Source: Dirofilaria immitis | Lineage: Eukaryota; Nematoda; Chromadorea; Rhabditida; Onchocercidae | Reading direction: 5' to 3' | DNA: 64,000 nucleotides | NCBI GenBank assembly: GCA_024305405.1 | Contig: JAKNDB010000065.1 | Coordinates: 372,001-436,000 of the forward strand | Shown here: positions 1 to 14,696 of the stretch, in pieces | Numbering within the stretch: the first letter of the stretch is position 1 | Layout: each line of letters starts with the position of its first letter | Translations under genes and position numbers: made by a program | Notes under the pieces: model-generated | Databases searched by the model: none | Seen by the model: only the letters and a program-made list of their open reading frames with translations | Told to the model about the DNA's origin: nothing

Positions 1-157
1 TCATTAATAAAATATAATTTTGAGTTATTTGCAACTAAATCATTTTATATGAAATTCAAAATGATAATTTCTGTTTGAATAAAAATACAATTATTGCTAA
101 TCGTAGATTGTTCTGATTATTACTTAATGCTTTCTTCTCGATATATGCATCATTCAC

Positions 158-1657
158 CTGTTGGATATTCCAAATTATTTAGCAAATATTTATCAAGAGC
201 ACATCCATCAGCATTTAGAATTTCCACAGTATCACCGTTACCATCATCGACAAAGCAGGAATGGACAACCGCGCAGAAAGTATCAACGGTTTCAGAATCG
301 CATGTCCATTTATGATAAACTGGCTGACCAATGATAGCAAATTGAACTGGTTGACCGGTTGGTCCACCATCCAAAATCTGAATATGATAAAATCTGATAC
401 AAGAGAAGTTTATTTATGATAATAATTCTAGATGAACACTGATGTATATTGATAAATAATTTTATCAAATAATCTTCTACTTTATCTCTATCTCTATCTA
501 TTATTATTTAATTGATATTACCAAGAAAATCTTAACATTTTTTTTCATCTCAAGATATTTGATTAGTAAATAGATTATTTAATGATTAAATTTTGATTAT
601 AGGAGTAAATTCAAATTCAAAAAAAAAAGAAAAAGAAAGACATACTTCATAACGGCATACTGGCATCGGGACAATTTGAGTTTGAAAAGCAGTTGTGATT
701 TCAGATACCTCAATCTGTGCACTAACTGTTTTATCAGCTTCCATGTAAAAGCATTGTACTCGATATGCACGATCAACTTTGGTAACAAATAATGGATGAA
801 ACGAAATGACAACAGTTGTTGTTACAAAAATACCTTAAAAAAATTAGAATAATTTTGTACAAATAATTAACTTATTTTAAATATACGTACTGATTAATTT
901 GATTATAGAACAGTAAGAATCAAAATAATATAGAATAGAATTAAATTATCATACCACGTGGATTCAGAGATCGTGTACGCGCAACATTGCATGAATCAAA
1001 TGGAAGTGAAATTCCGGCAACTTGACGTCCACCTTCATCATTACGGCAACCTTCTTGATCATAAAGACCTTTCACATAAACATGTCCTTCGAATGCATTA
1101 CGTGTATTAAAATTGATTGTTATTGAAGTTGGTCCACATTCAATTTCTGGCTCACCTAAAATGAATATTATACGTTAAATCATAACTGTACAAATAAATA
1201 TTTCAAAAGGAATAATCTTAATCCTTCATCTTTTAAAAAATTTTATTTAAAAAAAAAAAACAATAAATGAAAATATATGAATTATTAGAATAAATATGAT
1301 GTGAATTAATCTTTTTTTTAATATATCAAAATTTTATCAGAAAATTAATATCAATGATAATGATATATTGATATGATTGTAATACAAAAAAGAAATTGAT
1401 ATATGATTAAATAATTTTATCAAAGCTTTTTAAAAAATTTAAAATATATTTATAGAATATTTGCCTTTGATTTAAAGCTACGAAAAATATGACATAAAAA
1501 TTTGATCGAATGATATATTACAATATATATGTTTAAAATTGGTAAAGATATTTTTTTAACGTAAGAAAAAATTGATACCTTCGACACCATTGTCAACCGG
1601 AATCGAATAAGACAATGCAATAAGTGTAGTACAGAAAGCAATAAGACGAATCATCAT
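158..1657 (-). CDS. cut-1: CUT-1-like cuticlin, ZP domain (3' part beyond window)
   Basis: Structural cuticle protein of the nematode cuticlin family, secreted by epidermis and assembled into insoluble cuticle layers through its zona pellucida (ZP) domain. Four exons are visible: 1657-1579, 1155-955, 833-646, 377-158. All junctions are GT-AG and the phases fit without correction (1,1,0,1). The start is MMIRLIAFCTTLIALSYS, a signal peptide, followed by IPVDNGVEG and the ZP domain, which opens EPEIECGPTSITINFNTRN. Nine cysteines are seen in the visible part, including CRYEILDGGPTG, KWTCDSETVDTFC and DGCALDKYLLNNLEYPT. This order and wording match the CUT-1 group as I know it from C. elegans and filariae. 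The last visible exon ends on a donor at 157, so the rest of the ZP domain, the furin-type site and the tail lie left of the window. Symbol cut-1 is by resemblance; a close paralogue is possible. Confidence -1.
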
Positions 1658-1802
1658 TTCAGAAGATTTAGTAAATTCGATTTTTAGAAAAACTAAGATT
1701 GCTTCCTGTCTTCTTCCTCCACTTGATGGGGTTATTATTGCTGTTGTTGTTGTTTGTTGTTTGTTGTTTGTTGTTGTTGCTGCAGTCGGTGTTATAGACA
1801 CC
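1658..1802 (-). promoter_or_regulatory. 5' leader of the cuticlin gene with (CAA)n tract
   Basis: Transcribed-strand reading shows a CAA/ACAACA-rich tract at about 1739-1782, between the likely transcription start near 1800 and the ATG at 1657. An upstream in-frame ATG at 1801 exists, but the signal peptide only makes sense from 1657 (two consecutive Met codons), so the longer start was not used. Confidence -1.
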
Positions 1803-1829
1803 TACACCTTGTTTTAATGAAAATAACTG

Positions 1830-1840
1830 CCTTTTATATA
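1830..1840 (-). promoter_or_regulatory. TATA box of the cuticlin gene
   Basis: On the minus strand this reads TATATAAAAGG, a strong TATA element about 180 bases upstream of the ATG at 1657. Upstream (1850-2000) the minus strand is unusually purine-rich and less AT-rich than the surroundings, as expected for a promoter-proximal region. Inferred from sequence only. Confidence -1.
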
Positions 1841-2396
1841 ATTTTGAAAAACGGGGTTTCCTATATGTCTGTTTTTGCTTCTCCAGTGACATTTGACATT
1901 TTGATTTGTCCAGCCTTTCCACCCCTTCATGCCCTCTAACCTCCAGTATCATTTTCCTTCTCCATTTCTTTCCCGTTAATATCACCCCATGATGACCTCC
2001 TCTATTTCTTCTACATTTTTAAACAAAAAATTTCAAGTAGGAAAAGAATAAAACAAAAAAAAAAAAAAAATTGGTTGAATAGATAAAGGATATATACATT
2101 TTTGAGCAAGAAACAAACAGAAACCAGTAACAGATTCGGGTCAAATATTTTTCGATTTTTTTCATCCAATAATACATTCAAAAACTTTCACAAGTAAAAA
2201 GATCGATCTTATTATCACCATCGCTATTATTTATATCACATTGTCATGATCACTTTACTATCACATTCATCATTCATAGTATCACCATTGTTATTAAAAT
2301 ACTCATTATCAAAGCGTTCATTTTATCAATCATTTAATATCTTCTGCTAATCGAGAAATTTGAAATTTATATGCATAAAAAGATAACTAAATTTAA

Positions 2397-2710
2397 CAAG
2401 AAAACAATCCATAATTATTGTAAATTAATCATTATAGTATTATCATTATTATTGCTAACAAGGAAACAATTCGTAATTATTGTAAACTAATCATTATAGT
2501 ATTATCATTATTATTGCTAACTAGAAAACAATTCATAATTATTGTAAATTAATCATTATAGTATTATCATTATTATTGCTAACTGGAAAACAATTCATAA
2601 TTATTGTAAATTAATCATTATAGTATTATCATTATTATTGCTAACTAGAAAACAATTCATAGCTATTGTAAATTAACCATTGTAAATTAATCATTGTAAA
2701 TGTAAATTAA
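2397..2710. repeat. ~62-bp tandem repeat, about 5 copies
   Basis: Unit begins GAAAACAATTCATAATTATTG and contains ATCATTATAGTATTATC and ATTATTATTGCTAACT. Copies start near 2400, 2463, 2525, 2587 and 2650; the last is degenerate. A related single stretch recurs at 2935-3020. Confidence -1.
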
Positions 2711-2760
2711 TCGTTGTAGTATTATCATTATTGCTAAAATGGTTATTTATTATCAACTAT

Positions 2761-5671
2761 AATCATAGTAAAAATAATTATCATAATCATTCATATTATC
2801 ACCATTGTTATTAAAATACTCATTATCAAAGCGTTCATTTTATCTATCATTAAATAATTTCTGATAATGGATAACTTTGAAATATTATAAAGTATATAAA
2901 GGTATAAAGTATATACATCAAAAGATGGCTAAATTTAACTGCAAAACAATTCATAATTATTGTAAATTTATCGTTGTAAGAAGAAAAAAAACTCTATCCT
3001 TTATAGTATTATCGTTATTGCTAAAATACTTATTTATTATCAACTATAATCATAATCAAAATTATTATCATAATCAATTCATCGTATCATTTGTTATCTT
3101 TAAAATGATTCATTCTTATCATGTTCATTGTTTTTTTTATGCAAATCGCGATTATTATTACAATTATTTTTCATTATATTAATAAATCATATTTCTTTAA
3201 TTATTGTTAAAAAAAAGTTGATTATATTTACAATGAAATGCTATTATTCATCTACAAATGATAAATGATAATCAATTTTAATTTTATCATCTTATTTCAT
3301 TGATTAAATTGATTTTATTTTTCTAATCAATTGCTAAGCATTGAATAATAATTATCAATCAAATTAACAATTGATACTTTCAAATATGATATATATATAT
3401 ATATGAATATATCTTTTAAAAAAAAGCCAAAAATTAATGAATTTTTGTTTATTTGATTTTTCATTTGTGAAATTAAAAATTTTTGAAATTTTATTTTTAC
3501 CGGAATTAGATTCATTTTGCTTATCGGATAGAGACTTGAAATGATTTTTTTCGTTTTTTTTTTTTTAAACGAATATAAGTCCGTTTTAATGCTCCAACAA
3601 CACCTGTTTCAACGAAATATACATACCTATCGTATCAATGAACAATCTGTTATTGTTTTCTTTCTTTTTTTTTTTTTTTTTAATCATTGCAGCGATCATT
3701 TTCGTTATAAACGTTATCAATGATTAATTAATGTTGGTTGCATTTTATCATAGGATGTTTTTTTTTCTTTTCAATTTCAATATATTATCATAGAATACGA
3801 AATGATGATCCATCCTGTATCGAGAATTATCTCACATTCTTGTGAAAATGATAGGATTAAAAAAAAAAAAGTGGCAAAAATTATTGATTTTTTTCCTTGT
3901 CATTAATGAACAATTCGAATTACTTCCTTAAAAGATAAAACGAAGTAATTATTGAATGGAACTATTGAAATGAGAAAAATATTATCAGGTAAAGTATTCA
4001 TTCTGATTGATTAGGATAAATTATCATCGCTCTGATTTTTTTCGATATATCATTGATATCATTTGATTTATAATCATTTTAGCAGTTATCATTTTTCATA
4101 GCATCATCACTTAAATCTGCCTCAGGTTTTAATGTAATTAAAAAGATAAATGAATAGTTTTATCAATAGATATTTTTTTGATTTATCTATTTTTCCGCTA
4201 CACCAAAATCATTTATGAATCAAATTTTATAAAATCAAGGGATAGAAATTTTTAGATTCTATTTGTTCAATACCAATCTTATATTAAGTGAAAACTTACT
4301 CCCAACTTTTAATGATTTATCGTCCTCGCATTAATTTATGCAAATTTTATCGATGAAAAAAGAAATGAGATTCTCGATTTCCTTTGTCTATAATTTATTA
4401 CGTGCAATTTGCAATAATTTATTACGTGCAATTTGCAATAGTCACATTGGAATTGGTATTTTTCGTTTTTCTTTCATTCATTTTTTATTAGAAGTTTCTC
4501 GGATAATTCGTACATTTATTGTATTGTTCGTTCTTTTTGTTTTGAATATATTTGATTGGAATGTACGTGCAAATATTTATATTTCTGCCTTCGTCTTGCA
4601 GAATTATTACGTGTAATATTTAAATTTTTGAAGTTATTTTGAATGAAATTAGCAGCTCGGATTCTGTAAAAAAGATTCGTTCTATTTTTTTTTTCCAACA
4701 GATTGGGCATCAATTTTAAATGAAATAATGCCATATTAATAATAATTCTGCAATTTTTTCATCTTTTAGGCACATGCAGAATTGCTACTGAATATTGTTA
4801 GTCTTCAACGATAATATATTGAATCTGAAATTCGCTGAATTTTCCTCCTTTTTTCATTTAATTATTCTATCTAAATTGTTAGATTCAAAGGATTATAATT
4901 TAACATTTCCTTCTGCATGTTGTTTTAAAGTAATGAAAGATAATAATTTAATCGACTATTAATTATTACTGATGATCACCTTTCAGGTTTTCGCTGTAAG
5001 AATTTTACCTATAAGCCAATAAAGCGTTACTTTTATAAGTCGTATTTATCTGTTTAGTTTGTACTAATTCTATTATCTTCTCAAATTAAACAAAAAATTT
5101 GAGATGAGATAATGGGAATTAGTGAAAATAATCATTTGAAAAACCATAAAATATTCAGAAATGTCTTCTAAAATTTGATTGATCAAAAGATATAATAGCT
5201 GAATGGACGTAGAAATTATTCATTAGTAATTATATCAATTTTATCAGTCACTTTTAGCAAAGAGATTTCTTCTTCTTTGAAGAAAGATAATAAATGGTAT
5301 GTCATTGTTGATAACTTTGTCATATCATAGCCAAGTAAAATTCTTTAAGTTATTATTCCTTAGTAGCCTAATTGGACAAAAAAAACACTTATGGACATTA
5401 AACAAAAAATATAGCTAACCTTTATTGATTTTTTTTGTATAGAATATTAAATATAAATAGAATAATAATTTCAGAAATAATTGAAATAAAATATGAACAA
5501 TCAAATTCTATTGAATTTGCTTCGACTATCTATCTATTTCGTAGATTCAATTTAGAATACTACATTTGCAATTATTGCTATAAATTCAATAGAATTAATT
5601 ATTCATCTTTTATTTCAATTATCATTATTATCATTATTTATCACTATAAAATAGAATATTATTGAAAGTGT
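2761..5671. other. Spacer without recognised gene
   Basis: Very AT-rich, dominated by TTATCA/TGATAA words and poly-T or poly-A runs (3552-3567, 3667-3681). A short direct duplication of TTTATTACGTGCAATTTGCAATA lies near 4395-4440. Short open frames here have no codon bias, motif or splice context, and I see no gene. Confidence -1.
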
Positions 5672-6185
5672 TTAAAACGATAAAGTTATTACTATTATTT
5701 ATCACTATCACTACAAAATAGAATATTATTGAAAAATGTTTACAAATATAAAATTATTATTATTTATCACTACGAAATAGAATAATATAAAAATGTTTAC
5801 AAAGATAAAGTTATTACTATTATATATCACTATAAAATGGAATATTATTGAAAATTTTTACAACTATAAAGTTATTCCTATTATTTATCACTATCACTAT
5901 GAAATAGAATATTATTGAAAGTTTTTATAACTATAGAACTATTACTATTGTTTATCACTACAAAATAGAATATTGTTGAAAAATGTTTACAAATAGAAAA
6001 TTATTATCATTTATCACTACGAAATAGAATACTATAAAAATGTTTACAAAGATAAAGTTATTACTATTATTTATCACTATAAAATGGAATATTATTGAAA
6101 ATTTTTATAACTGTAAAGTTATTCCTATTGTTTACCACTATCACTATGAAATAGAATATTATTGAAAATTTTTACAACTATAAAA
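5660..6185. repeat. ~61-67-bp tandem repeat, about 8 copies
   Basis: Units carry ATTTATCACTATAAAATAGA, ATTATTGAAAATTTTTACAA and ATAAAGTTATTACTATT in variable lengths. Two higher-order blocks repeat (5690-5890 and 5935-6130), so the array itself seems to have been duplicated. Confidence -1.
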
Positions 6186-6189
6186 TTTA

Positions 6190-8459
6190 CTGTCTTGTAT
6201 TAATAAATACGAGAAAGATGATGATAATCTTGTTTGTATATGATAATAATCAACGAAAATAGGGCATTTAATCAATGATAACCCTTTCTCTTCCTTCATT
6301 TTCAATCTTTATTGCTGTATCAATAAAAAAAAAAAAAAAAACCGAAAATTTGATTTATGTGACATTTGATGATACATTTTTTTTTAATTCTTCTGATCAA
6401 ATTATTATTGTTTATTGATACAACTATCAATCGGAGCTTTTTTGTTTTTTTTTTGTTTTTTTTGAAAAAAATAAGAAAGAGAAATTTGATTGGAGAAATT
6501 GGAGAAGAAAATGAGTAAGGGAAAGGTTGCAAAAGAAAACAATTAATGAAAGATTCTTTCTATAGAAGGATCAAATTATTGGGGACAAATTAAACAATTA
6601 TTTTTCCTTTCTTTCCTTCTTCATCTATTTATTCGATCGTTTGAAATTTGAAATTTGAATAATTTTTCTCATCAGTAAACTTAATTTTAATAAGATTTTT
6701 CATTTTCATTTAGCCATTGCTATTATCATTACTGATGTGATTTACAATGATAATTATCATATGTTTACTAGCTGTGATAATATCATTACCGTTATAAATA
6801 AAATTATTATCGAAATTATTGCAGCAGTTGCAATACCAATATTAGAAAGATAGGAAAAACTGTGATAGGCAGTGATCGTTTTAGAGAAATTTTTGCTGTA
6901 ATCATCATCGAGAGTTATCGAGAAAACGAAAATAACATTTGTCATTTATTTGTCAACTTGATATTATAAATCACTTTATCAAAGAATCCTCTATTCTTTT
7001 CCATTTCAAACTTTAACTTTTATTGATATTGATTTATTAACAGTACAGATGACACAGATGCGTCGAAAATATGCGAATCCATTTTTTTTTTTAATCCATT
7101 TAAAATTGATAATGAATAAATAAATTATCACTTCACAGGTAAAGGAAAATAAAATAAAAGAGATAAATTATATAATTTAAAAATTGAAATGCATCAGAAT
7201 ATAATCTTTGGCTTTACAGATGATCTATGATGAGATTTATTCATATCAAAAATTCAAATTCTAATCTTTTAATTAGATCAGCCAAAACGATTGTTAATCA
7301 TTGATAGGAAATAGATATCTATCTGTAAATAGTGGAGTGGTTAATCAAAATTTGGGTTATCCGTAATTCACTTTTTTTTTTTTGTTATCTGACAACTCTA
7401 TTATTGTTGCCTGGGGCAAAATAATTGTTTTTCAAGTCTGATTTGTCGTGAGATTCCTAAATTTATAGAATTAAATTTAATGAGAACTTTAATCTTTCCA
7501 AATCCAATTTAGGCATTAAAGAAATCATTGAAAGAGGCCAATACAATAGAGAATGGTTTTGGATAATTTTCATTTTTCTTTAAACTTTGCGACTTTATCA
7601 GCGAATAATATTTGCGAAAATTTTTGTAATTTTTCTATGAAATTACTTGAAGTATTGATGATAGTGAAAAAATTTGCAAATAAAGAAGAATTAAACCTAA
7701 AAGTTAGTTATCAATATATCATCAATTATTGATATTTATCTATTCCATCTGCATTTTTTAATTTCTATTCTGTAAATTCTTTTAGTTATCATTAGCATGA
7801 TTTATGATAATTGAATGATTGATTATTGATTTATGATTATTGAATTTTACATTAGAAAATATCATTTCTCATATTCACTATAGCATATCATATATTCAGT
7901 TTTTTTTTTTTTTAACAAATAATCGTAAATCAGCAATCTTTGATCAAATCTGTTTCCATATCAACTGATAAGCAATTAAGCAGTATCATATCACAACAAT
8001 TGTAATCATTACTTTTGCTATGTTTCTTCGGATATTTAAAACTAATTCCAAAGTTTATTTAAATTGAAACATAATTGAAACATTGAATGGAAAAAATTTA
8101 TTCCTCGAATGTAATAGCATATCAATAGCTATAATTTAGAAAGCTATTTAAGGCCCTTTTGATCATCTAAGAATTGATCAATTAAAATTCCGCTTATCTT
8201 TATGATATTGCAATTCATCCAACATCATCCATTTTTTTTTCTATCCTTAATTTCATCATCATAAATCTCAAATATTTGTTATGAATGAAGTCATTTATTC
8301 ATTTTCTATTAAATGATATTTAATTATTTAATTATTCTATTAGATATATTTACCATAAATAAAATATAATCAATTATTGATATTTTCATATGCCATTTCT
8401 CTGATAGCAAAAATTCCCATAGAAGATAATCGAACTCAATACTTTTACTATTTATTTCA
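6190..8459. other. Spacer without recognised gene
   Basis: AT-rich, several homopolymer runs (6326-6341, 7372-7383, 7901-7912). No exon-like codon bias, tRNA-like cloverleaf or terminator-like element was recognised. Confidence -1.
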
Positions 8460-8695
8460 AAATTTCTATTTTTAATTATCAAATGATGGATATTATCAAT
8501 GAATTATTCGATCAGAAATGGATATTATCAATAAATTATTCTATCAAATGATGGATATTATCAGTAAATTATTCTATCAAATGGTGAATATTATCAATAA
8601 AGAATATTATCAATAAATTATTCTATCAAATGGTGAATATTATCAATAAATTATTCTATCAAATAATGAATATTATCAATAAATTATTTTTGAAC
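8460..8695. repeat. ~33-bp tandem repeat, about 6 copies
   Basis: Unit AATGATGGATATTATCAATA followed by AATTATTCTATCA, slightly diverged from copy to copy (GGTGAATATT variants). Confidence -1.
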
Positions 8696-9785
8696 TAAAA
8701 AAGAAGCTATGCAATAAGTATGATTTGGTCGAGAAATGTGTAAAGAATGAACAAAAAATATGAGTCGGTCGAGAAATGTGTAGAAAATAAAAAATGAATG
8801 TTGAATATTAAAAAAAAAGATAAGAAAATATCAAAGATCATTGATATATATGATAATAGTGATATATGATAATATTCAAATTTCATTCATCCCAATATTA
8901 TCAATAATGAAATATGGCAGTTATTCTTTCAATGATATTTTGTTTTTTTTTTTATATTAAAATGAGCAAATTTCATTTCTCATATTTTAATCTTATTATT
9001 TTTTTCATTCATTTATTAAAGATAAGAAATGGACGAGAGATATATATTTGAAAAAAAAAAGCCTTACATGAAGTTCATTGAAATCATGATCGATGATGAT
9101 ATGCTGATTAAACAAGAAATGATTAATGATTTTTACATTAAATATTGATGAACTAGCAATGACACCCCTCTATGACATCGTCCTTTATCCGTTTTCAGTG
9201 ATAAAATTTTGATGATTCAAGCACTGACAATGAAATCGATCTAATCAATATATAATGGTTGATATTTTTTTGATCGCCTATTACGAGAAATATCACTATT
9301 TAACGAGCGATATCTTCCAAACATGTAAAATATTTTTTGCTGATATTTACTACATCTATCACATACATTAACACATACAAATATATATATATATATATTG
9401 CATTATGATATTGTTATCACATATCACAATAAACAAACAATTCAATGAAGAAATATACTTATTAGTTAGAAAATTTGAAATATGAAATGATAAAAGAAAT
9501 GAAACAATTAAATAATGTATCACTGTTTTTTAATTATTTTAATTAAACTAAAATTATATTAATTAATCTAATTATCTTCGTTCATTTCAACAATTATCAA
9601 TTCTTTTTCATTGATAAATTGATAACAAAAAAAAGAATCCATTTACAAATAAATTGAGATTTTTGAAGAATTGATATATTGAGAAAAGCTAAATCGAATA
9701 ATAAAATATTCTACAAATAATATGAATATGAAATTATCAAAATCATGAAGATAATGATAATAAAAAAAAGGAGAGGAAAGATACA

Positions 9786-10072
9786 GTTTCATATAAGTTT
9801 TCAATAAATGGATCATATCAACAAATAAAAAACAACTGTTTGATAAATAATTATGATCATTTGATCTATATCATCCATTCGATAGATCATAGATATATAT
9901 CAAATTATCATAAGTAGCAAAAAATAGTGGGAAAATACTCTTTCGTACAAGTTTTCAGTAAATGATCATATCAACAAATAAAAACAACTGTTTGATAAAT
10001 AATTATTATCATTTGATCTATATCATCCATTCGATAGATCATAGATATATATCAAATTATTATAAGTAGCCA
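9786..10072. repeat. Direct duplication of a ~130-bp segment
   Basis: The segment from about 9786 to 9920 (with CAACTGTTTGATAAATAATT and CATCCATTCGATAGATCATA) is repeated almost exactly at about 9945-10072, with a short unrelated stretch between. Two copies only. Between 8.7 and 9.78 kb I see no gene. Confidence -1.
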
Positions 10073-12880
10073 ATTTAAGCAAAAAAACTCTGAAAGATAA
10101 CGTTAGTATCAACTCTTGAGTCACTTTTTAACTTCAATTGATAAGTTAAGAATTTATAAGTTAAGAATTTATGCTGTGATATGAAGTTTTGTGAATGATT
10201 TGCATTTTAATGTTTTAAACCTTAAAATGTTATTCATAAAAAAGTGATAATTAGTAATATCTTAACAGTTACTGAGATAAGATTATTTTTTTTTCATTGA
10301 ACAACGAATGCATTATTTTGCCCTTTTATGCTATCGACTGATCTTCAGGTTATCGAATCAATTGATCAATTTGATCTTGATTTTAACCATAATATGCTGT
10401 AAAATATTTTGCATTACAATGCATAATTTATGGCAAATAAAATTTTCCAGTTTCATAAAATCTTTAACAGATCATAAATGTTGAATGTTAATAAAGCAAT
10501 ATCAATAAAGTTTATGCTATAATCAATATTTTATCAGCAATGATCATAGCTAGCAAATTGATTAACAGGATCTCAAGACGATATACTGTGATATCTTAAT
10601 CATTGTTAAGAGCGGAAATGAAGAAGTTCAAGAAAATTTTTTGCAAATATTTGCAATATTCAATTATAATTGCAACTGCTTGAAACTATTTTAAATTTTT
10701 AACTCAAAAATTAACTTAAAAAATAATTAAAAAATAATTAATTAATCGATTTCAATTCATACAATTTCAAGTTATTATCAATGTACACTAATTAAACCTT
10801 ATGATTATTTATTTCAATTTTTAAAATCAATTTTAGCTCTTAAAATGCTCAAAAGATATTTTTCATCATATCATAGAATTTGAGAATAAAATAATACTTT
10901 TTGCGAGAATTCAATTTGACTAAAAAAAATCGGAGCTTGCAAAAAGTCGAAAGGAAAGACATTCGAAAATTTATCATTATCAGCATTATCATCATCATCA
11001 TCATCATCGAAGCAGCCATCAAAAATCGAGTTATCATTATTACCAGAGAATTATATTATGCTGAATTTTATTGCCAAATAAATATAAATAATTTAATTTA
11101 ATTTCATATCATTAAGTTTTAAATTTTGAAAAATAGCTTTTACTAAATTATTTGATGATAAAAATGATAAAAAGTGTAAATAAATGCGTGTTGTTTGAAT
11201 TTATACAAATAAATATAAACTCAAAATAAAATTAATTTTTGAATTAGCCAAGTTGAATTAAATGTATTAAAACTTGTTTTTATGAAATATTTGATGATAA
11301 TATTATTGCCTTAATTTGATCAAACTATTAGAAATCAGATTGATCTATGCTACTGATATATCATTATTTATAATTTGATAATTTTACACTGATAATCAAT
11401 CACCCCATTCAAGAATATTATTTTGATAGTTTTATTTATACTCTCGACATTTATAATTTTAGTTTAGTCTTCCATCACGTTACATTACTTTGAAATAATC
11501 AGATATCATTTATATTTTTATGTATATATTATCAATCAAATTCATAATTTATTATATCATTAAAAGTGTTCTCGTGTCAAATCATTAATCATTCAATGAA
11601 TTCCTTCATCATGTATATTTTGAAATAATTAATTTTATCAGAGGAATAGGCTAATCAGATATTGATAACCTTATTACAAAATTGTATTCATACTTTTTCT
11701 AATTTTCTTAATTATTGAATTTTATCATAGCCTAAATGTTACTGCAATAAAATATATTCAATTTTGAATGTGAAATAATTATATGAATTTATCAATAAAA
11801 ATTTTATCATTTTCAATATTATTATCATATATTATATAAATCAGAAAATCATATTTATCAATGATATATTTGTTTATTTAATTTATGATAAAAAGAACAG
11901 ATAATACGATAATCGATTTAGTCAATTCTTGAATTCATCTTCAGCTAACAATTATTGATAAATTCTCGAATAAATGTCTTCTTAAGAGATCTTTATCATC
12001 ACGTAACTAATTTTATAATTAAAATTAATTTCGTAATATAAAACTGTTTTAATATATATTTTTCAAGCAAGAAATCATCCCTTTCTTTAGGTCATAGGGC
12101 ATTAAACTTAGAGTATTATAAACTATGAATATAAAAGATAAAGTTAACGGTTCAGAGGTCATATTCATACATTTTCATTATATATCTACTTCTAATAATC
12201 CTATAATTATCATGCTCTCAAATTGAACTCTATAATCTTAGCATTAATAAACCTCAGATAACTTCTTTACAATTAAAGGAAAATTTATTTTATCAGTTAA
12301 ATTATCGATATTCTTCAACTAGTTTAGTTGCAATGAATAAAATCCGTATTGCACAATAAATTTCTATGCAAATTTCCAATTCTTTAATATTATATGATAA
12401 GATACTTTTATGATAAATGATAATCGCAAAAAGTTTTTACCAATCGCATTAATAATTTTTATGTAAAATTCTTTCTTATCATTTTTTTCTTTTGATATCA
12501 TAAATCACTTAAGAAATCTATCATTGAATTTAATCAATCGAGAATTATTTTTACTAATCAATGATATAATTCATCTATAAAGCTAATACCTTTTTTTCTA
12601 AATTAATAAGTGTATGATAAAGATGAAGTGATATCGGATTATATTATCAGTATGTTGCATTTTCTATAAGTCAACTTAATAACAGTAATATTTAATTTAT
12701 TGAAATTATTAATTAACATTATTCCTTACATTGATAACTATCAAACTTTGTATATGTTTTGATTTGGATGTGTTGCTAAGTTATTTCTATTTTTAACTTA
12801 ATATTTTAAATTTTAATTTTATTTTATTTTTTAGACAATAAAATAAATGTATTTTAATATCTACTAATTACTGATAAAGA
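10073..12880. other. Spacer without recognised gene
   Basis: AT-rich, with TGATAA/TTATCA words throughout and a small (ATC)n run at 10985-11007. Short open frames on both strands around 10850-11100 arise from this run and are not convincing genes. Confidence -1.
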
Positions 12881-12889
12881 ATATGCTAA

Positions 12890-13613
12890 TGATAATAAGG
12901 AAGAATAATGGACAAAAGCATAATAATGGTTGGATTCAACGATGGATTCAGAATCGATCTAATAATATTATTTAAAGATTATGCTAATGAAAAAAATAAT
13001 GTACAGAAGCATAATTACGATTGGATTCAACGATGGATTCAGAATCGATCTAATAATATTATTTAAAGATTATGCTAATGAAAAGAATAATGGACAGAAG
13101 CATAATTACGGTTGGATTCAACGATGGATTCAGAATCGATCTAATAATATTATTTAAAGATTATGCTAATGAAAAAGAATAATGGACAGAAGCATAATTA
13201 CGATTGGATTCAACGATGGATTCAGAATCAATCTAATAATATTATTTAAAGATTATGCTAATGAAAAGAATAATGGACAGAAGCATAATTACGGTTGGAT
13301 TCAACGATGGATTCAGAATCGATCTAATAATATTATTTAAAGATTATGCTAATGAAAAAGAATAATGGACAGAAGCATAATTACGATTGGATTCAACGAT
13401 GGATTCAGAATCAATCTAATAATATTATTTAAAGATTATTCTAATGAAAAAGAATAATGGACAGAAGCATAATTACGATTGGATTCAACGATGGATTCAG
13501 AATCGATCTAATAATATTATTTAAAGATTATGCTAATGAAAAAGAATAATGGACAGAAGCATAATTACGATTGGATTCAACGATGGATTCAGAATCAATC
13601 TAATAATATTATT
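12890..13613. repeat. ~92-bp tandem array, about 8 copies
   Basis: Very regular array. The unit contains AATAATGGACAGAAGCATAA, GGATTCAACGATGGATTCAG, AATCGATCTAATAATATTAT and TTAAAGATTATGCTAATG. Copies differ by only a few bases (ACGGTTGG/ACGATTGG, AATCGATC/AATCAATC), and the two variants alternate in places, suggesting growth by two-unit steps. Confidence -1.
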
Positions 13614-13847
13614 TTATTTAAAAAATATTCCTTATCTGCTCTCATATTAACAATATATTTAATTTTGCAGGAAAAAAAAGCATTAATAATTTTTTTTGGA
13701 AAATCGTAAAAAAAATATCCCACTATTTTCTAATAGTTTGCTAAGTTAGTATATTTTGGAATTTTAGTACCATAATTTTTACAGATGAATCAATGAATTA
13801 GATGACAAGAAGTGGAAACATATTAAATAAAAATAATTAATTCTTTT

Positions 13848-14312
13848 ATTATCATATATTATCATATCTGGATAAATTATTCAACATTGCAAAGATAAGA
13901 TATTTCGATCAGTTCAATAAATATCCAAATACTGATAAACATTCCCTCGAAATGACATTTTATATTAAAATTTGATTTCATATTAAAAATCAATGCGATC
14001 ATATCAGAACATATATTATCATATATGGATAGATTATTCAACATTGTAGAGGTAAGATATTTCAATCAATTTAATAAATATCTGAATAATAATAAACATT
14101 CCCTAAGAATGAGATTTTATATTAAAAATCAATATAATCAAATCAGAACATATATTACCACACCTGGATAAATTACTCAACATTGCAAAGATAAGATATT
14201 TCGATCAATTCAATAAATATCCAAATAATAATAAACATTCCTTCGAAATGACATTTTATATTAAAATTTGATTTTATATCATAAATCAATATTGACCATA
14301 TCAGAAATGAAT
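13848..14312. repeat. ~150-bp tandem repeat, 3 copies
   Basis: Three diverged copies with TGGATAAATTATTCAACATT, GCAAAGATAAGATATTTCGA, CAATAAATATCCAAATA and AACATTCCCTCGAAATGACA. The middle copy is most diverged. Confidence -1.
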
Positions 14313-14696
14313 ATTTATCAAAAATTTTATTATATGATAATCATTATTGATTAATACTTATAAAACTTGATAATAATTCAATTTCAAAAAAAAAAAATCG
14401 AATGATTCATATCATTTTAATATCTATGAAAAAAAAAAAAAAAAAACCGGATCTGTAAATCTTTTAATGCAATTTTGTAAACAAAATACTAAGGGTTGTA
14501 TAAGAGAAGTTTTGCATCATTAATTTCTTCCATTTGATGATAATGTCTAAATAACGATTTGTTAGAGATTGGCAAAAGAAAAAAAAAACTATTTAAATTG
14601 GTATTTGACCAAATTCGTACATTTTTATTTTTCATAAAATCAATTCAAATTTTTCATTTTTATTTCAAAATTTTGATTTTTAAGATTTTTCTTTGA

